Below are positions 1 to 7,483 of a stretch of DNA of 64,000 nucleotides, one piece after another. The DNA comes from Xylanimonas protaetiae (GTDB taxonomy: Bacteria; Actinomycetota; Actinomycetes; Actinomycetales; Cellulomonadaceae): assembly GCF_004135385.1 (NCBI RefSeq), contig NZ_CP035493.1, forward strand, positions 682,001 to 746,000, given 5' to 3'. The notes below the pieces were generated by a model, which did not search any database, was not told where the DNA came from, and saw only the letters and a list, made by a program, of their open reading frames with translations. Numbering within the stretch: the first letter of the stretch is position 1; each line of letters opens with the position of its first letter. The translations under genes were made by a program, and so were the position numbers.

Positions 1-310
1 CTGGCGCCACAGATCCAGAGTTCTGGGTGAAGTCGATGGCGGGCGTCCCGATGTCCGCCAACGGGATGTCCACCGTGTAGTATGCCGCGACCTTCGCCAG
101 ACTCGAGTTGTCGTCGGTCCAGATGCGAAGTCCGCTACCTTCCAGAAGCTCGTAGTGCCCGTTCGCCCGCGTGTCGGCAGTGTTCCAAGTGCTCATATCG
201 GTGGTGTGAACGGTAGATGCTGCCTGTGCGGGTGCAGCGACAGCGAGCGCCGTTGCACCCGCAGCAGCAAGTGCTACGAGTGCGCCTACTCGGCGGTTGA
301 TCGTCTTCAT
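1..310 (-). CDS. Secreted protein of unknown function (partial, runs off left edge)
   Basis: The start is the ATG at 310, with AAGGAG seven bases upstream. 103 codons are visible before the window ends. Residues 1-30 form a Sec signal peptide: Arg6-Arg7, an Ala/Leu/Val-rich core and an Ala-Gln-Ala cleavage site before Ala31. The mature part (STVHTTDMSTWNTADTR...) contains no Cys, repeat or domain signature that I recognise, so no function is assigned. The flanking DNA looks less GC-rich than the housekeeping genes to the right, which fits an accessory region. The ribosome-binding context AGGAGACTGAC is identical to that of the sortase gene at 1514, hinting that the two belong to one cell-surface locus. 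Confidence 0.75.
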   Translation of the reverse strand, partial: MKTINRRVGALVALAAAGATALAVAAPAQAASTVHTTDMSTWNTADTRANGHYELLEGSGLRIWTDDNSSLAKVAAYYTVDIPLADIGTPAIDFTQNSGSVAP

Positions 311-744
311 AGTCAGTCTCCTTCATTGCCCGACTTCTCAGAAGGTCGTCGAAGCAGTGGTTTTCTGATGCGCCGACCCTAGGAGAGATAGCCCAGCGTC
401 CGCTGCTCTGGCACGCAGTGATCGTTGCCTGCACTAACAGGTTTACCCTTCGATGCCTTGTATGGACTCGATCTTGATCTGCGCGTGGTTTCTGAGGCAA
501 ACTCTTCTCGGCGCCTCAGGCAGTGAGCGGGGAGCGCGGCCGGTTCTGGTTGCCAGATCGAACCCACGTCATCGTGTCTGTTCGCTCCAACCGAATGGTC
601 CACCCATACAGACCGATCCACCCGCCAGCTCAACAGCCGGCGCGGCTTCGACGTTCGGTCTGGTCATGACGACGACCCTCGCGCAGGTGGCGCTTTGCTT
701 CGCGCACGTCGGGTACCCACGTCGACGTATCGGGTATCAGACAG
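311..744. other. Intergenic region without a supported gene
   Basis: Short open frames exist on both strands, but none has a ribosome-binding site, a leaderless promoter or a recognisable product. The stretch should hold the promoter of the secreted-protein gene that reads leftward from 310. No tRNA or clear inverted repeat was seen apart from the hairpin listed next. Confidence 0.5.
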
Positions 745-780
745 AGAAAGCGCGACGCACCCTGCAGCGTCGCGCTTTCT
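745..780 (-). terminator. Terminator of the sortase operon
   Basis: A perfect 14-bp stem (745-758 with 767-780) closes an 8-base loop. It lies 11 bases beyond the sortase stop codon. On the minus strand the stem ends in a U-rich tail (TTTCTCTGTCT), as expected of an intrinsic terminator. Confidence 0.85.
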
Positions 781-791
781 TCAGCATCTGA

Positions 792-1514
792 TCACTTCGC
801 GGAATCAACCTGATGGGCGATAACCACGATGTTGTGCGTCGTCCGCCGGCGACCCTGGTCGGGCTCGCGGTAGCAGCCGATGAGGACGAGACGCCCGGGA
901 ACCTGCGCGTTGATCCGGGGATCGTCGGGCAGCGCTTCCTTGCCGACGGGTTCGAGAACCTCCTGCACGACGTAAACGATCTCCCCGGCTTCCGTCACGA
1001 CGGTGACCTCGGTGCCAGGCACAACGCTATGGAGATAGTTGAAGACCGCCTCGAGCCGCGAGACGTGCCCGTAGAGGTACACCGTGTTGTCGGGGTCGGA
1101 TGACGGTGTCCCGCCCCCCTGCCACCAGGAGACGACGTCGTGCGTGGTCGGGTCGATCCAGCCGTCCGCCGCTGCCACCATGGCGTCGGTGTAGACCTCG
1201 ATGGGCGCATCGACCCCGATGGCGGGGATGAGCACACGGACTGGTGTTGCTGCGGGGACCACGAGTGGCGCCTCGACCTCCGGTTCCGGCTCGGGCGTGG
1301 CGACAGGCGCCGGATCCGGCACCTCGACCGCTACATCGCTACCCGAGGAAGCCAGATCGAACGGCGCGCTCGCGCTGAGGGCCGATACCGTCAACGCGAG
1401 CAACGCCGCCAGGGTCACGAAGCGGCGGCGCTGAGGGCCCCGTCGCGGGTCGGTCCCGACACGACGACCGTGCCGGGGACCCCGCCACGGAACAGAAGGC
1501 AGAGTCTCCGGCAC
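792..1514 (-). CDS. Sortase (class E/F-like transpeptidase)
   Basis: 240 aa. The GTG start at 1514 is preceded by AGGAGA six bases away; longer versions would overlap the upstream gene. A basic N-terminus and one membrane segment (about residues 32-50) are followed by a Pro/Glu-rich linker and the sortase barrel. The expected catalytic triad is visible: His150 in YLYGH, Cys214 in LVLIGC and Arg224 before the last strand (HNIVVIAH). Sortases cleave a C-terminal sorting signal and attach the protein to peptidoglycan precursors outside the membrane. It lies 26 bases downstream of a gene ending in a sorting-signal-like tail, its likely dedicated substrate, and a terminator follows. The exact class (E, F or D) cannot be fixed by eye. 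Confidence 0.85.
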   Translation of the reverse strand: MPETLPSVPWRGPRHGRRVGTDPRRGPQRRRFVTLAALLALTVSALSASAPFDLASSGSDVAVEVPDPAPVATPEPEPEVEAPLVVPAATPVRVLIPAIGVDAPIEVYTDAMVAAADGWIDPTTHDVVSWWQGGGTPSSDPDNTVYLYGHVSRLEAVFNYLHSVVPGTEVTVVTEAGEIVYVVQEVLEPVGKEALPDDPRINAQVPGRLVLIGCYREPDQGRRRTTHNIVVIAHQVDSAK

Positions 1515-1540
1515 GGTCAGTCTCCTAGATAACGATCGGC

Positions 1541-2917
1541 TCAGGCGCGGACGCGACGGACGACGAGCGTCCCCAGCGACACGACAGCAAGGCCCGCGAG
1601 GGTTGCAAGTGCGACGTGCAGCGGCTCCACGCCACCCTCGGCCCATCCGGTGGCGCCGCGCGGCACCGCGTTGGCCGCGCCACCCGTAGCAGTCGTGCCC
1701 GGGGCCGCGGCGATCGCGACCTCCGTCCAGGCGACAACCTCGCCGGTCGCGGCGTCCGCCACGGTGAGACGGTGGTCCCCAGCGAGCGTCGCGGGCACCT
1801 TCACGTCGACAGTGCCGTCAGCGGCGACCAGGAACCGACCCAGGAACACGGGGTCGGAGAAGAGGAAGACGTCAACCCACGTCCCGGCCAGGTGAGTACC
1901 GACGTAGACGTTCAGCCCGGCACCGGCGGTGACGTTCTGACCCGCCGGAACCAGCGTCCCGGAACGCAGCTCGGTCGTCAGGTCAGCGACGGGCGGAGCG
2001 GCGGCCTCACGGGCGGGCGGGGCGGGAGTGGGCTGGGGCTCCGGCGTCGGCTCAACCCAGGCGGGGTTAGCAACCGTCTCGGTCTCCGGAGTGGTGGTGA
2101 GCGGCGTGGCCGCGTGCACCCAGGTCCACGTCGAGAAGTCGATCACGTGGTCGAAGACCATCACGTCACGGGTCCGCGTGGTCTCACGCTCGGTCGAGGG
2201 AGCGGGCTGGACCGTCCAGTCACCCAAGACCGTCGCCGGGGCGGGCTTCGCGGTGCCGCCGGGGCGGAAGTCATGACGGGTTCCGTTGATGGTGACCCAA
2301 GGGACCACCGACGTCGCGTTGGTGGTCGAGCCCTGGCGGAGGGCGATGCCAACGACCTTGGTGTTGGCCCCGAAAATCGCCTGCCCGCCGGTGGTCGCTG
2401 TGATCCCAGCGCTCCAGAAGTCCTTGAGGTCTCGCGGCGTCTGGTTCTGCGGAAGAATGTTCCCGCTGGGGTTGCTGCCCCAGACGTTGGCGTGCCACCA
2501 GCGGCCGCCCTCAAGTCCAGTAAACGTACCGTTGTTGGGACCCTGCACAGGGTTCTGCTGGTACGGCTCCCAGACGAGACGCGCGTCGCGGACATTGTTG
2601 TCCGGGTCTGTCACGATGAGCTGGAGGGACGGCGCCCAACCAGTCGAGTCGAGGACCTCGTACCCCAGGCCCCAGACACTGCTCAGCAGCACCGGGTTGG
2701 CGAGCACGTGGATCACGTCGCTGTTCTGGCCGAGCACGAACCCGCGACCGTCCTGGTCGAGACCGGCCCGAGCGGCGCCGGTCGCCCCCCACGCGTGGCT
2801 GGCAGGGATACCAGGGTTCTGGTCATACTGGTTTGCCGCGACGGCGGGCGCGACAGCGCCGACCGAGAGGACGGCGGCCGCCGCGGTGGCGGCGAGTATC
2901 CGACGGGGTCGGAACAT
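1541..2917 (-). CDS. Cell-wall-anchored surface protein, likely sortase substrate
   Basis: 458 aa with an ATG start at 2917 and AGGAG ten bases upstream. It has a signal peptide with a cleavage-like AVA-AN around residue 28, then an Asn/Trp-rich N-terminal region of about 220 residues that I do not recognise. A Pro/Thr-rich linker (about 290-315) follows, then an Ig-like domain (about 320-400) of the kind found in actinobacterial surface adhesins. The C-terminus has the three-part sorting layout: a GATG motif at 421-424, a hydrophobic helix (about 434-452) and the basic tail RRVRA. The motif is not canonical LPxTG or LAxTG. The next gene, 26 bases downstream, encodes the sortase. The anchoring role is inference from layout; the ligand is unknown. 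Confidence 0.8.
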   Translation of the reverse strand: MFRPRRILAATAAAAVLSVGAVAPAVAANQYDQNPGIPASHAWGATGAARAGLDQDGRGFVLGQNSDVIHVLANPVLLSSVWGLGYEVLDSTGWAPSLQLIVTDPDNNVRDARLVWEPYQQNPVQGPNNGTFTGLEGGRWWHANVWGSNPSGNILPQNQTPRDLKDFWSAGITATTGGQAIFGANTKVVGIALRQGSTTNATSVVPWVTINGTRHDFRPGGTAKPAPATVLGDWTVQPAPSTERETTRTRDVMVFDHVIDFSTWTWVHAATPLTTTPETETVANPAWVEPTPEPQPTPAPPAREAAAPPVADLTTELRSGTLVPAGQNVTAGAGLNVYVGTHLAGTWVDVFLFSDPVFLGRFLVAADGTVDVKVPATLAGDHRLTVADAATGEVVAWTEVAIAAAPGTTATGGAANAVPRGATGWAEGGVEPLHVALATLAGLAVVSLGTLVVRRVRA

Positions 2918-3262
2918 GGGGCATCAGCTCCTGGGTAGGTTGATCCCTCGCGGTGACTAGGCAGGAAGTCCTGCCCCGTAGACACCGCAGGGCTGGCCGC
3001 CGCGGAATGGCAGCACGGTTGTGCACCGTCGCGTCACCAAGCGTCGTCGGAACGCGCACCCACCAAACTACGGACAGCTGGCGCGCGATGACCTAGGCCA
3101 GCGCTCGATGCACGCCGAGATGGCGCTGGCCGTCCCTCCGGCCGATGGGCGCGGGCAACCAGACTCCGCCTCCACCGCACCTGCCGTCCTCCTGGCCCAG
3201 CGCACCTGACCTGCGCAAACATGATCGGGAAGCGCTGTGCACCGATGGCTGGCACCGTGGGC
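2918..3262. other. Intergenic region without a supported gene
   Basis: It contains the ribosome-binding site of the surface-protein gene (AGGAG near 2928-2932) and presumably its promoter. Small open frames here have no start signals or recognisable products. No obvious terminator follows the DinB-like gene, whose stop codon lies at 3263. Confidence 0.5.
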
Positions 3263-3778
3263 TCAGACGCCCGCCCGCCGCAGGAACACCCCGCGCACGT
3301 ACGCGGCCTGCCCGACGTGCTGGAGGCAGTCGTCGACGATGCTCACCAGCCGCACACCGAGCGTGACCGGCGGGTCCCACCGGGTGTCGACGACACGGTC
3401 GAGGTCGCCGTCCGCCAGCGACCCGACGTACGCGACACCCGCGGCGTGCGCGGCATCGAAGTACCCACCCAGCAGCTCGGCGCTCGCCCGGACGGCCCCG
3501 ACCTCGTCGGCGCTCATCCCGTACCCGGTCGCGCGGGCCGCGAACGGCAGCGCGAACCGCTCGGACCACCCCTCCGCCGTCCAGACGTCCTCGGTCCCGG
3601 CGACGTCCGCGAGCTGCGCCGACATCGCCCGCGTCAGGTGCCACACCAGCCAGGCGACCGTGTTCGCGCCGGGGTCCACGCGGTACGTGAGCAGGGCGTT
3701 GTCGGCGTCGTCGACGACGGCGTGGACGAGGCGGGGCAGACGCCCGTACGAGTCGAGGAGGATCTCCGTGGCGTTCAT
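3263..3778 (-). CDS. DinB/DUF664-family protein, mycothiol-dependent-enzyme-like fold
   Basis: 171 aa starting at the ATG at 3778; a longer in-frame version would run back through the divergent antitoxin gene and is rejected. The DinB four-helix fold is recognisable: His19 in helix 1, WHLTR around His47, and the C-terminal QHVGQAAYVRG with His154. DinB proteins bind a divalent metal through such histidines, and several actinobacterial members are mycothiol S-transferases or isomerases. Mycothiol is probably made by this organism (mshA lies at 61540). The substrate cannot be told from sequence. It is transcribed divergently from the toxin-antitoxin pair across a 93-bp gap. Confidence 0.75.
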   Translation of the reverse strand: MNATEILLDSYGRLPRLVHAVVDDADNALLTYRVDPGANTVAWLVWHLTRAMSAQLADVAGTEDVWTAEGWSERFALPFAARATGYGMSADEVGAVRASAELLGGYFDAAHAAGVAYVGSLADGDLDRVVDTRWDPPVTLGVRLVSIVDDCLQHVGQAAYVRGVFLRRAGV

Positions 3779-3836
3779 GGGCTCAGTCTGGCGGGGAGAC
3801 CCGCCAGCAGCGCGGCCGAGTCGAAACGGTGAGGCG

Positions 3837-3842
3837 TAATAT
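3837..3842 (+). promoter_or_regulatory. -10-like box of the toxin-antitoxin operon
   Basis: TAATAT lies 29 bases before the antitoxin ATG. No good -35 is visible. Just downstream, GACAG occurs twice (around 3846-3859) between the box and the ribosome-binding site; this could be the antitoxin's own operator, as is usual for Phd-type autorepressors. Confidence 0.45.
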
Positions 3843-3871
3843 CTGGACAGACTAGACAGGAGGTGTCGTCC

Positions 3872-4123
3872 ATGCGTTGGCAAGTCCAAGAAGCCAAGCA
3901 GCGGTTCAGCGAGCTCCTGCGTGCGACCGCCACGGGCGAGCCGCAGATCGTGACCAAGCATGGGGAGGCGGTTGCCGTCGTGATCGACTACGCCGTGTAC
4001 GAACAGCTCCGCGGGACGACGGTGTCGTTCCTCGACTACGTCGGGTCCCACGGGACGATGGCTGACGACTTCGAGATCGAGCGCGCCCGCGACCTGCCGC
4101 GCGAGATCGACCTGACCACCTAA
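3872..4123 (+). CDS. Type II antitoxin, Phd/YefM family
   Basis: 83 aa. The ATG at 3872 has AGGAGG six bases upstream; an in-frame GTG at 3863 overlaps that site and is rejected. The N-terminus WQVQEAKQRFSELL followed by EPQIVTKHGEAVAVVIDYAVYEQL is the standard Phd/YefM DNA-binding fold. The C-terminal 30 residues (acidic, ending REIDLTT) would be the toxin-neutralising tail. The stop codon overlaps the toxin ATG by one base (TAATG), so the two are translationally coupled. Proteins of this family bind the toxin and repress their own promoter. Confidence 0.9.
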   Translation: MRWQVQEAKQRFSELLRATATGEPQIVTKHGEAVAVVIDYAVYEQLRGTTVSFLDYVGSHGTMADDFEIERARDLPREIDLTT

Positions 4124-4545
4124 TGGGGGCCGGTCTCCTGCTCGACACGAACGTCGTGTCGGAGCTGCGCAAGGCGCGCCCGGATCCCCGCGTCGTCGCC
4201 TGGTGGGACGCACGGCGCAGAGACGACGCGTACATCAGCGCGCTGGTGGTGGGCGAGATCCGCCTGGGTGTCGAACGGCTTCGAGGCCGCAACGACCATG
4301 CTCAGGCAGAGGCGCTGGACTCCTGGCTCACCGGGCTGGTTCATGGCTACGGCGACCACGTGCTGCCCGTCACCGCGGACGTCGCCGAGACGTGGGGGCG
4401 ACTCAACGCCGCCCCCGATCGGCCACCCGTCATCGACGGGCTCATGGCGGCGACGGCTCTGGTCCACGGGCTCACGCTGGTCACCCGCAACGTCGCCGAC
4501 GTCGAGCGCACCGGAGTCGCGGTCGTCAACCCGTTCGAGACCTGA
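4123..4545 (+). CDS. vapC: VapC/FitB-type PIN-domain toxin ribonuclease
   Basis: 140 aa PIN domain. All four acidic residues that hold the catalytic Mg/Mn are present: Asp8 (LLLDTNVVSE), Glu45 (VGEIRLG), Asp105 (PVIDGLMAATA) and Asp126 (TRNVADVE). It should therefore be an active ribonuclease. Family members cut tRNAs or rRNA in stressed or plasmid-free cells until bound by antitoxin; the target here is unknown. The start is the ATG overlapping the antitoxin stop. The next gene converges from the other strand, with its stop only 6 bases away and no terminator between them. Confidence 0.9.
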   Translation: MGAGLLLDTNVVSELRKARPDPRVVAWWDARRRDDAYISALVVGEIRLGVERLRGRNDHAQAEALDSWLTGLVHGYGDHVLPVTADVAETWGRLNAAPDRPPVIDGLMAATALVHGLTLVTRNVADVERTGVAVVNPFET

Positions 4546-4551
4546 CGGGAG

Positions 4552-5538
4552 TCACGCCACCACCAACGCGGCGGGAGCGTCAGGGCAGGGCCGCCACCCG
4601 CGGGCGGTCAGGATCTCCGCGACCTCCCGGACGAGCGTGCCGTTCATCGCCTCGGTGCCCGTGTAGCGGCGCAGGAGCGTGCGGCTCGTGACGATGCGGT
4701 TCTGACGGGTCAGGTCGCGGAGCACGTCGCGGCGGTCCTGGTGCCACTGGATGCCGTCGATCTCGACGAGGAGCCACGTGCCGTCGGGCAGGTGCCAGGC
4801 GAGGTCGACGCGTGCCGGGCCGGGTCGGATCATCAGCTGGAGCACATCTGGCGGGATGCCCGCCGCTGTGCAGTCCAGGCGCGCCTTGGTCTCCGCCGGC
4901 GACTCCGAGCGCGGGTCGCACTCGTCCCACCAGGCCCGGGTCCGTGCCGCACCCCGGCGGCCGGCGGTGCTGGCTCGGGCGCGTTCGAGCTGCCGCTCGC
5001 TCAGGATCTTCTGGCTCCGGGCCGAGTCCATCAGGGCGACCGCCCGCCACCGCTCCACCTCGGGGACCACCTGCGCAAGCGCGACCTCCGGGGTGATGTA
5101 GCGGATGCCGTGGCGGCTCATGACGGCGCCCACCGGAGTCCGCCGGATGCGCACGCCCGTCGTCGTCGCAGAGCTGGAGCTGCCGCGCAGGAACGCGACC
5201 TCAGGGGCGAAGTCCCGCGGAGCGCCCTGGACGCCCGCCAGGACGAGGGCGGCCAGGCCGGTGGCCACCGCCGTCGGGCCGTGGGCCAGCGGGCCCTCGA
5301 TGGCTCGCTGAAGGCGGGCGCGGTCCATGGCTGCGCCGTCCGACGCCGGGGGCGGGAGCGCGCCGACCACCTCGTAGACCCGGCGACGTCGTCGGACCAG
5401 CGCGCCGCCGGCGACCAGCCGACCGACTCGCTGCCGGCTGACGCCCGCCGCGACGCACTGCGCAGTGCTGACCAGACCGTCCTGACCGCGGACGGTCTCG
5501 AGCAGGTCGGCGGGCAAGGGCAGGCGGGGACGGCTCAC
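4552..5538 (-). CDS. AbiEi-type winged-helix/DUF559 endonuclease-like fusion protein
   Basis: 328 aa from the GTG at 5538 (GGAG seven bases upstream). The N-terminal part resembles the AbiEi antitoxin winged helix: GLVSTAQCVAAGVSRQRVGRL then a basic VRRRRRVYEVVG wing. The C-terminal part resembles DUF559, a PD-(D/E)xK-like nuclease fold, with VDLAWHLPDGTWLLVEIDG and WHQD supplying the acidic residues. Such fusions are common in actinobacteria and are usually annotated as type IV antitoxin-like. No AbiEii nucleotidyltransferase toxin lies beside it, so it is either an orphan or acts alone. The nuclease activity and role are unproven. Confidence 0.75.
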   Translation of the reverse strand: MSRPRLPLPADLLETVRGQDGLVSTAQCVAAGVSRQRVGRLVAGGALVRRRRRVYEVVGALPPPASDGAAMDRARLQRAIEGPLAHGPTAVATGLAALVLAGVQGAPRDFAPEVAFLRGSSSSATTTGVRIRRTPVGAVMSRHGIRYITPEVALAQVVPEVERWRAVALMDSARSQKILSERQLERARASTAGRRGAARTRAWWDECDPRSESPAETKARLDCTAAGIPPDVLQLMIRPGPARVDLAWHLPDGTWLLVEIDGIQWHQDRRDVLRDLTRQNRIVTSRTLLRRYTGTEAMNGTLVREVAEILTARGWRPCPDAPAALVVA

Positions 5539-5847
5539 GCCCAGACTCCACACCACGAGGAACCCCCGACAGAGCTTGTCCACAGGACGAGCTCCTCACG
5601 ACACCGGCCCACCGACGCCGGCCCACCGACGTCGGGCCGACGCGGGAGCGTCCCGGAACGTCACGCAACCACCCGCCTCAACAGAACGACCTGGGACGCT
5701 CGCCACCACCAGCCGCCGGGAGAGGAGGTCGAGCGGCCCGGTACGTCACGGCAAAGGCCGGATGACGGAACGAACCGGGACGCTCACCCGGCGCCCCGGC
5801 ACCCCGGCACCCCGGCGCCCCCGCCGGCCGGCACCCCGGCCGGAACG
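5539..5847. other. Intergenic region with GC-rich simple repeats, no supported gene
   Basis: It lies between the AbiEi-like gene start and the permease terminator. Around 5785-5825 there is a short run of ACCCCGGC-type repeats. Two similar blocks, GGAACGTCACGCAA and GGTACGTCACGGCAA, lie about 90 bases apart and could be protein-binding sites; I have no further evidence. No convincing coding frame. Confidence 0.4.
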
Positions 5848-5890
5848 CCGTCGGCGGCCCGCCCCAACCAAGAGGGCGGGCCGCCGACGG
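5848..5890 (-). terminator. Terminator of the permease gene
   Basis: A perfect 17-bp GC-rich stem (5848-5864 with 5874-5890) and a 9-base loop, 17 bases beyond the permease stop codon. There is no U-run after it, which is common for actinobacterial terminators. Confidence 0.8.
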
Positions 5891-5907
5891 CCTGGCAGAG
5901 GAGTGCG

Positions 5908-7386
5908 TCAGAACCCGATCCAGTTCCGCAGCGGCCCCTGGAGGAAGTACAGGACGAACATCACGGCCGTGCCGTAGAGCAGCGGGTGCACCACGCGGGC
6001 CTTGCCGACCGCGAGCTTGATGACCACGAACGCGATGACGCCCGCGCCGATGCCCGCGGTGATCGAGTAGGTGAACGGCATGAGCACGATGGTGAGGAAC
6101 GCCGGGATGGCGACCTCGAAGTTCTTCCAGTCGATGCCCGTGACCTGCGTGAGCATGAGGAAGCCGACGACGACGAGGGCCGGGGTCGCGGCCTCGTGCG
6201 GCACCATCGTGACGACGGGCGTGATGAAGATGGCCAGCAGGAACGCGATGCCCGTGACGACGGACGCGAGGCCCGTGCGGGCGCCGTCGCCGACGCCGGC
6301 GGCCGACTCGACGTAGGAGGTGTTCGAGGAGACCGAGCCCATGCCACCGGCGGCGGCGGCGATGGAGTCGACGATGAGGATCTGGCGGGTCTTCGGCGGG
6401 TTGCCGTCCTCCTCGAGCAGGCCGGCCTCGCCGCCGACGGCCACCATGGTGCCCATCGTGTCGAAGAAGTCGGCGAGCATGAGGGTGAAGACCAGCAGGA
6501 TCACGGCGATGACGCCGATGTTGCGGAACGAGCCGAGCAGCGAGAAGTTGCCGAGGATGCCGAGGTTCGGCAGGCCCCAGTCGGCTGTCAGGCTCGGCAC
6601 GTTGAGCGCCCAGCCGCCGGGGTTGTCCCCGGCGCCCTGCGAGCCCAGGTCGCCGATGGCCTCGACGATGATCGCGAGGATGGTCGAGCCGACGATGGCG
6701 ATGAGGATCGCGCCGCGGACCTTCTTGATCATCATGATGATGGCGGCGAGCAGGCCGACGACGAAGACGAGGATCGGCCACGAGCTCAGCGAGCCGTTGA
6801 TGCCGAGCTGCACGGGCGTGCCGGAGCCGATGCGCACGAAGCCCGAGTCGACGAACCCGATGAAGGCGATGAACAGGCCGATGCCCACCGAGATCGCGAC
6901 CTTGATCTCGTGCGGCACGGCCTTGAACACGGCCTCGCGGAAGCCGGTGAGCACCAGCACGAGGATGATCAGGCCTTCGAGCACGATGATGCCCATCGCG
7001 TCGGCCCAGGTCATGCCCGGGATGGTCGCGATGGAGAAGGCGACGACGGCGTTGAGGCCCATGCCCGCGGCGAGCGCGAGCGGGAAGTTCGCGACGACGC
7101 CCATGAGGATCGTCAGCACACCGGCGACGAGGGCCGTCACGGCGGCGATCTGGGCGAAGTCGCCGCTGGTCGCGGTCGCGTCGCCCGCCGCGCCGAGGAA
7201 GCTGCCGGTGCCGTCCGGGACACCGCCCAGGATGATGGGGTTGAGCACGATGATGTACGCCATCGTGAAGAAGGTCACCAGGCCACCGCGGATCTCGGTC
7301 CCGACGGTGGAGCCACGCTCGGTGATCTTGAAGTAGCGATCGAGGGCGCTCAGGGTCTTCGCCGGCGCCGTGGTCGTGTTGGCCAT
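5908..7386 (-). CDS. NCS2-family purine permease, AzgA/PbuG type
   Basis: 492 aa inner-membrane protein, the usual family length, with about 12-14 hydrophobic segments. The N-terminus (LDRYFKITERGSTVGTEIRGGLVTFFTMAYIIVLNP) is the signature of the AzgA-like branch of nucleobase:cation symporters, which import adenine, guanine or hypoxanthine. Conserved elements include the GMGLNAVVAF helix, the segment MLADFFDTMGTMVAVGGEAGL that lines the substrate site, and SSNTSYVESAAGVGDGARTGL. It is a single-gene unit. The motif CACGAT lies seven bases before the ATG and may be a weak leaderless -10. Which purine is carried cannot be decided here. Confidence 0.9.
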   Translation of the reverse strand: MANTTTAPAKTLSALDRYFKITERGSTVGTEIRGGLVTFFTMAYIIVLNPIILGGVPDGTGSFLGAAGDATATSGDFAQIAAVTALVAGVLTILMGVVANFPLALAAGMGLNAVVAFSIATIPGMTWADAMGIIVLEGLIILVLVLTGFREAVFKAVPHEIKVAISVGIGLFIAFIGFVDSGFVRIGSGTPVQLGINGSLSSWPILVFVVGLLAAIIMMIKKVRGAILIAIVGSTILAIIVEAIGDLGSQGAGDNPGGWALNVPSLTADWGLPNLGILGNFSLLGSFRNIGVIAVILLVFTLMLADFFDTMGTMVAVGGEAGLLEEDGNPPKTRQILIVDSIAAAAGGMGSVSSNTSYVESAAGVGDGARTGLASVVTGIAFLLAIFITPVVTMVPHEAATPALVVVGFLMLTQVTGIDWKNFEVAIPAFLTIVLMPFTYSITAGIGAGVIAFVVIKLAVGKARVVHPLLYGTAVMFVLYFLQGPLRNWIGF

Positions 7387-7483
7387 GGGCCGTATCGTGC
7401 CAGTCCTGTGAAGGCCCTGTAACCGGCGGCGTGGAAAGATGCGAGGACTTCGCCCGCAAAGGTGACCGACGCCACCACCCGGC

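Noticed and set aside
4741..7422. Very long plus-strand open frame (about 890 codons) opposite the AbiEi-like and permease genes
   Set aside because: It is the antisense shadow of two real genes in GC-rich DNA, with low-complexity Arg/Asp/His composition and no start signal or family match.
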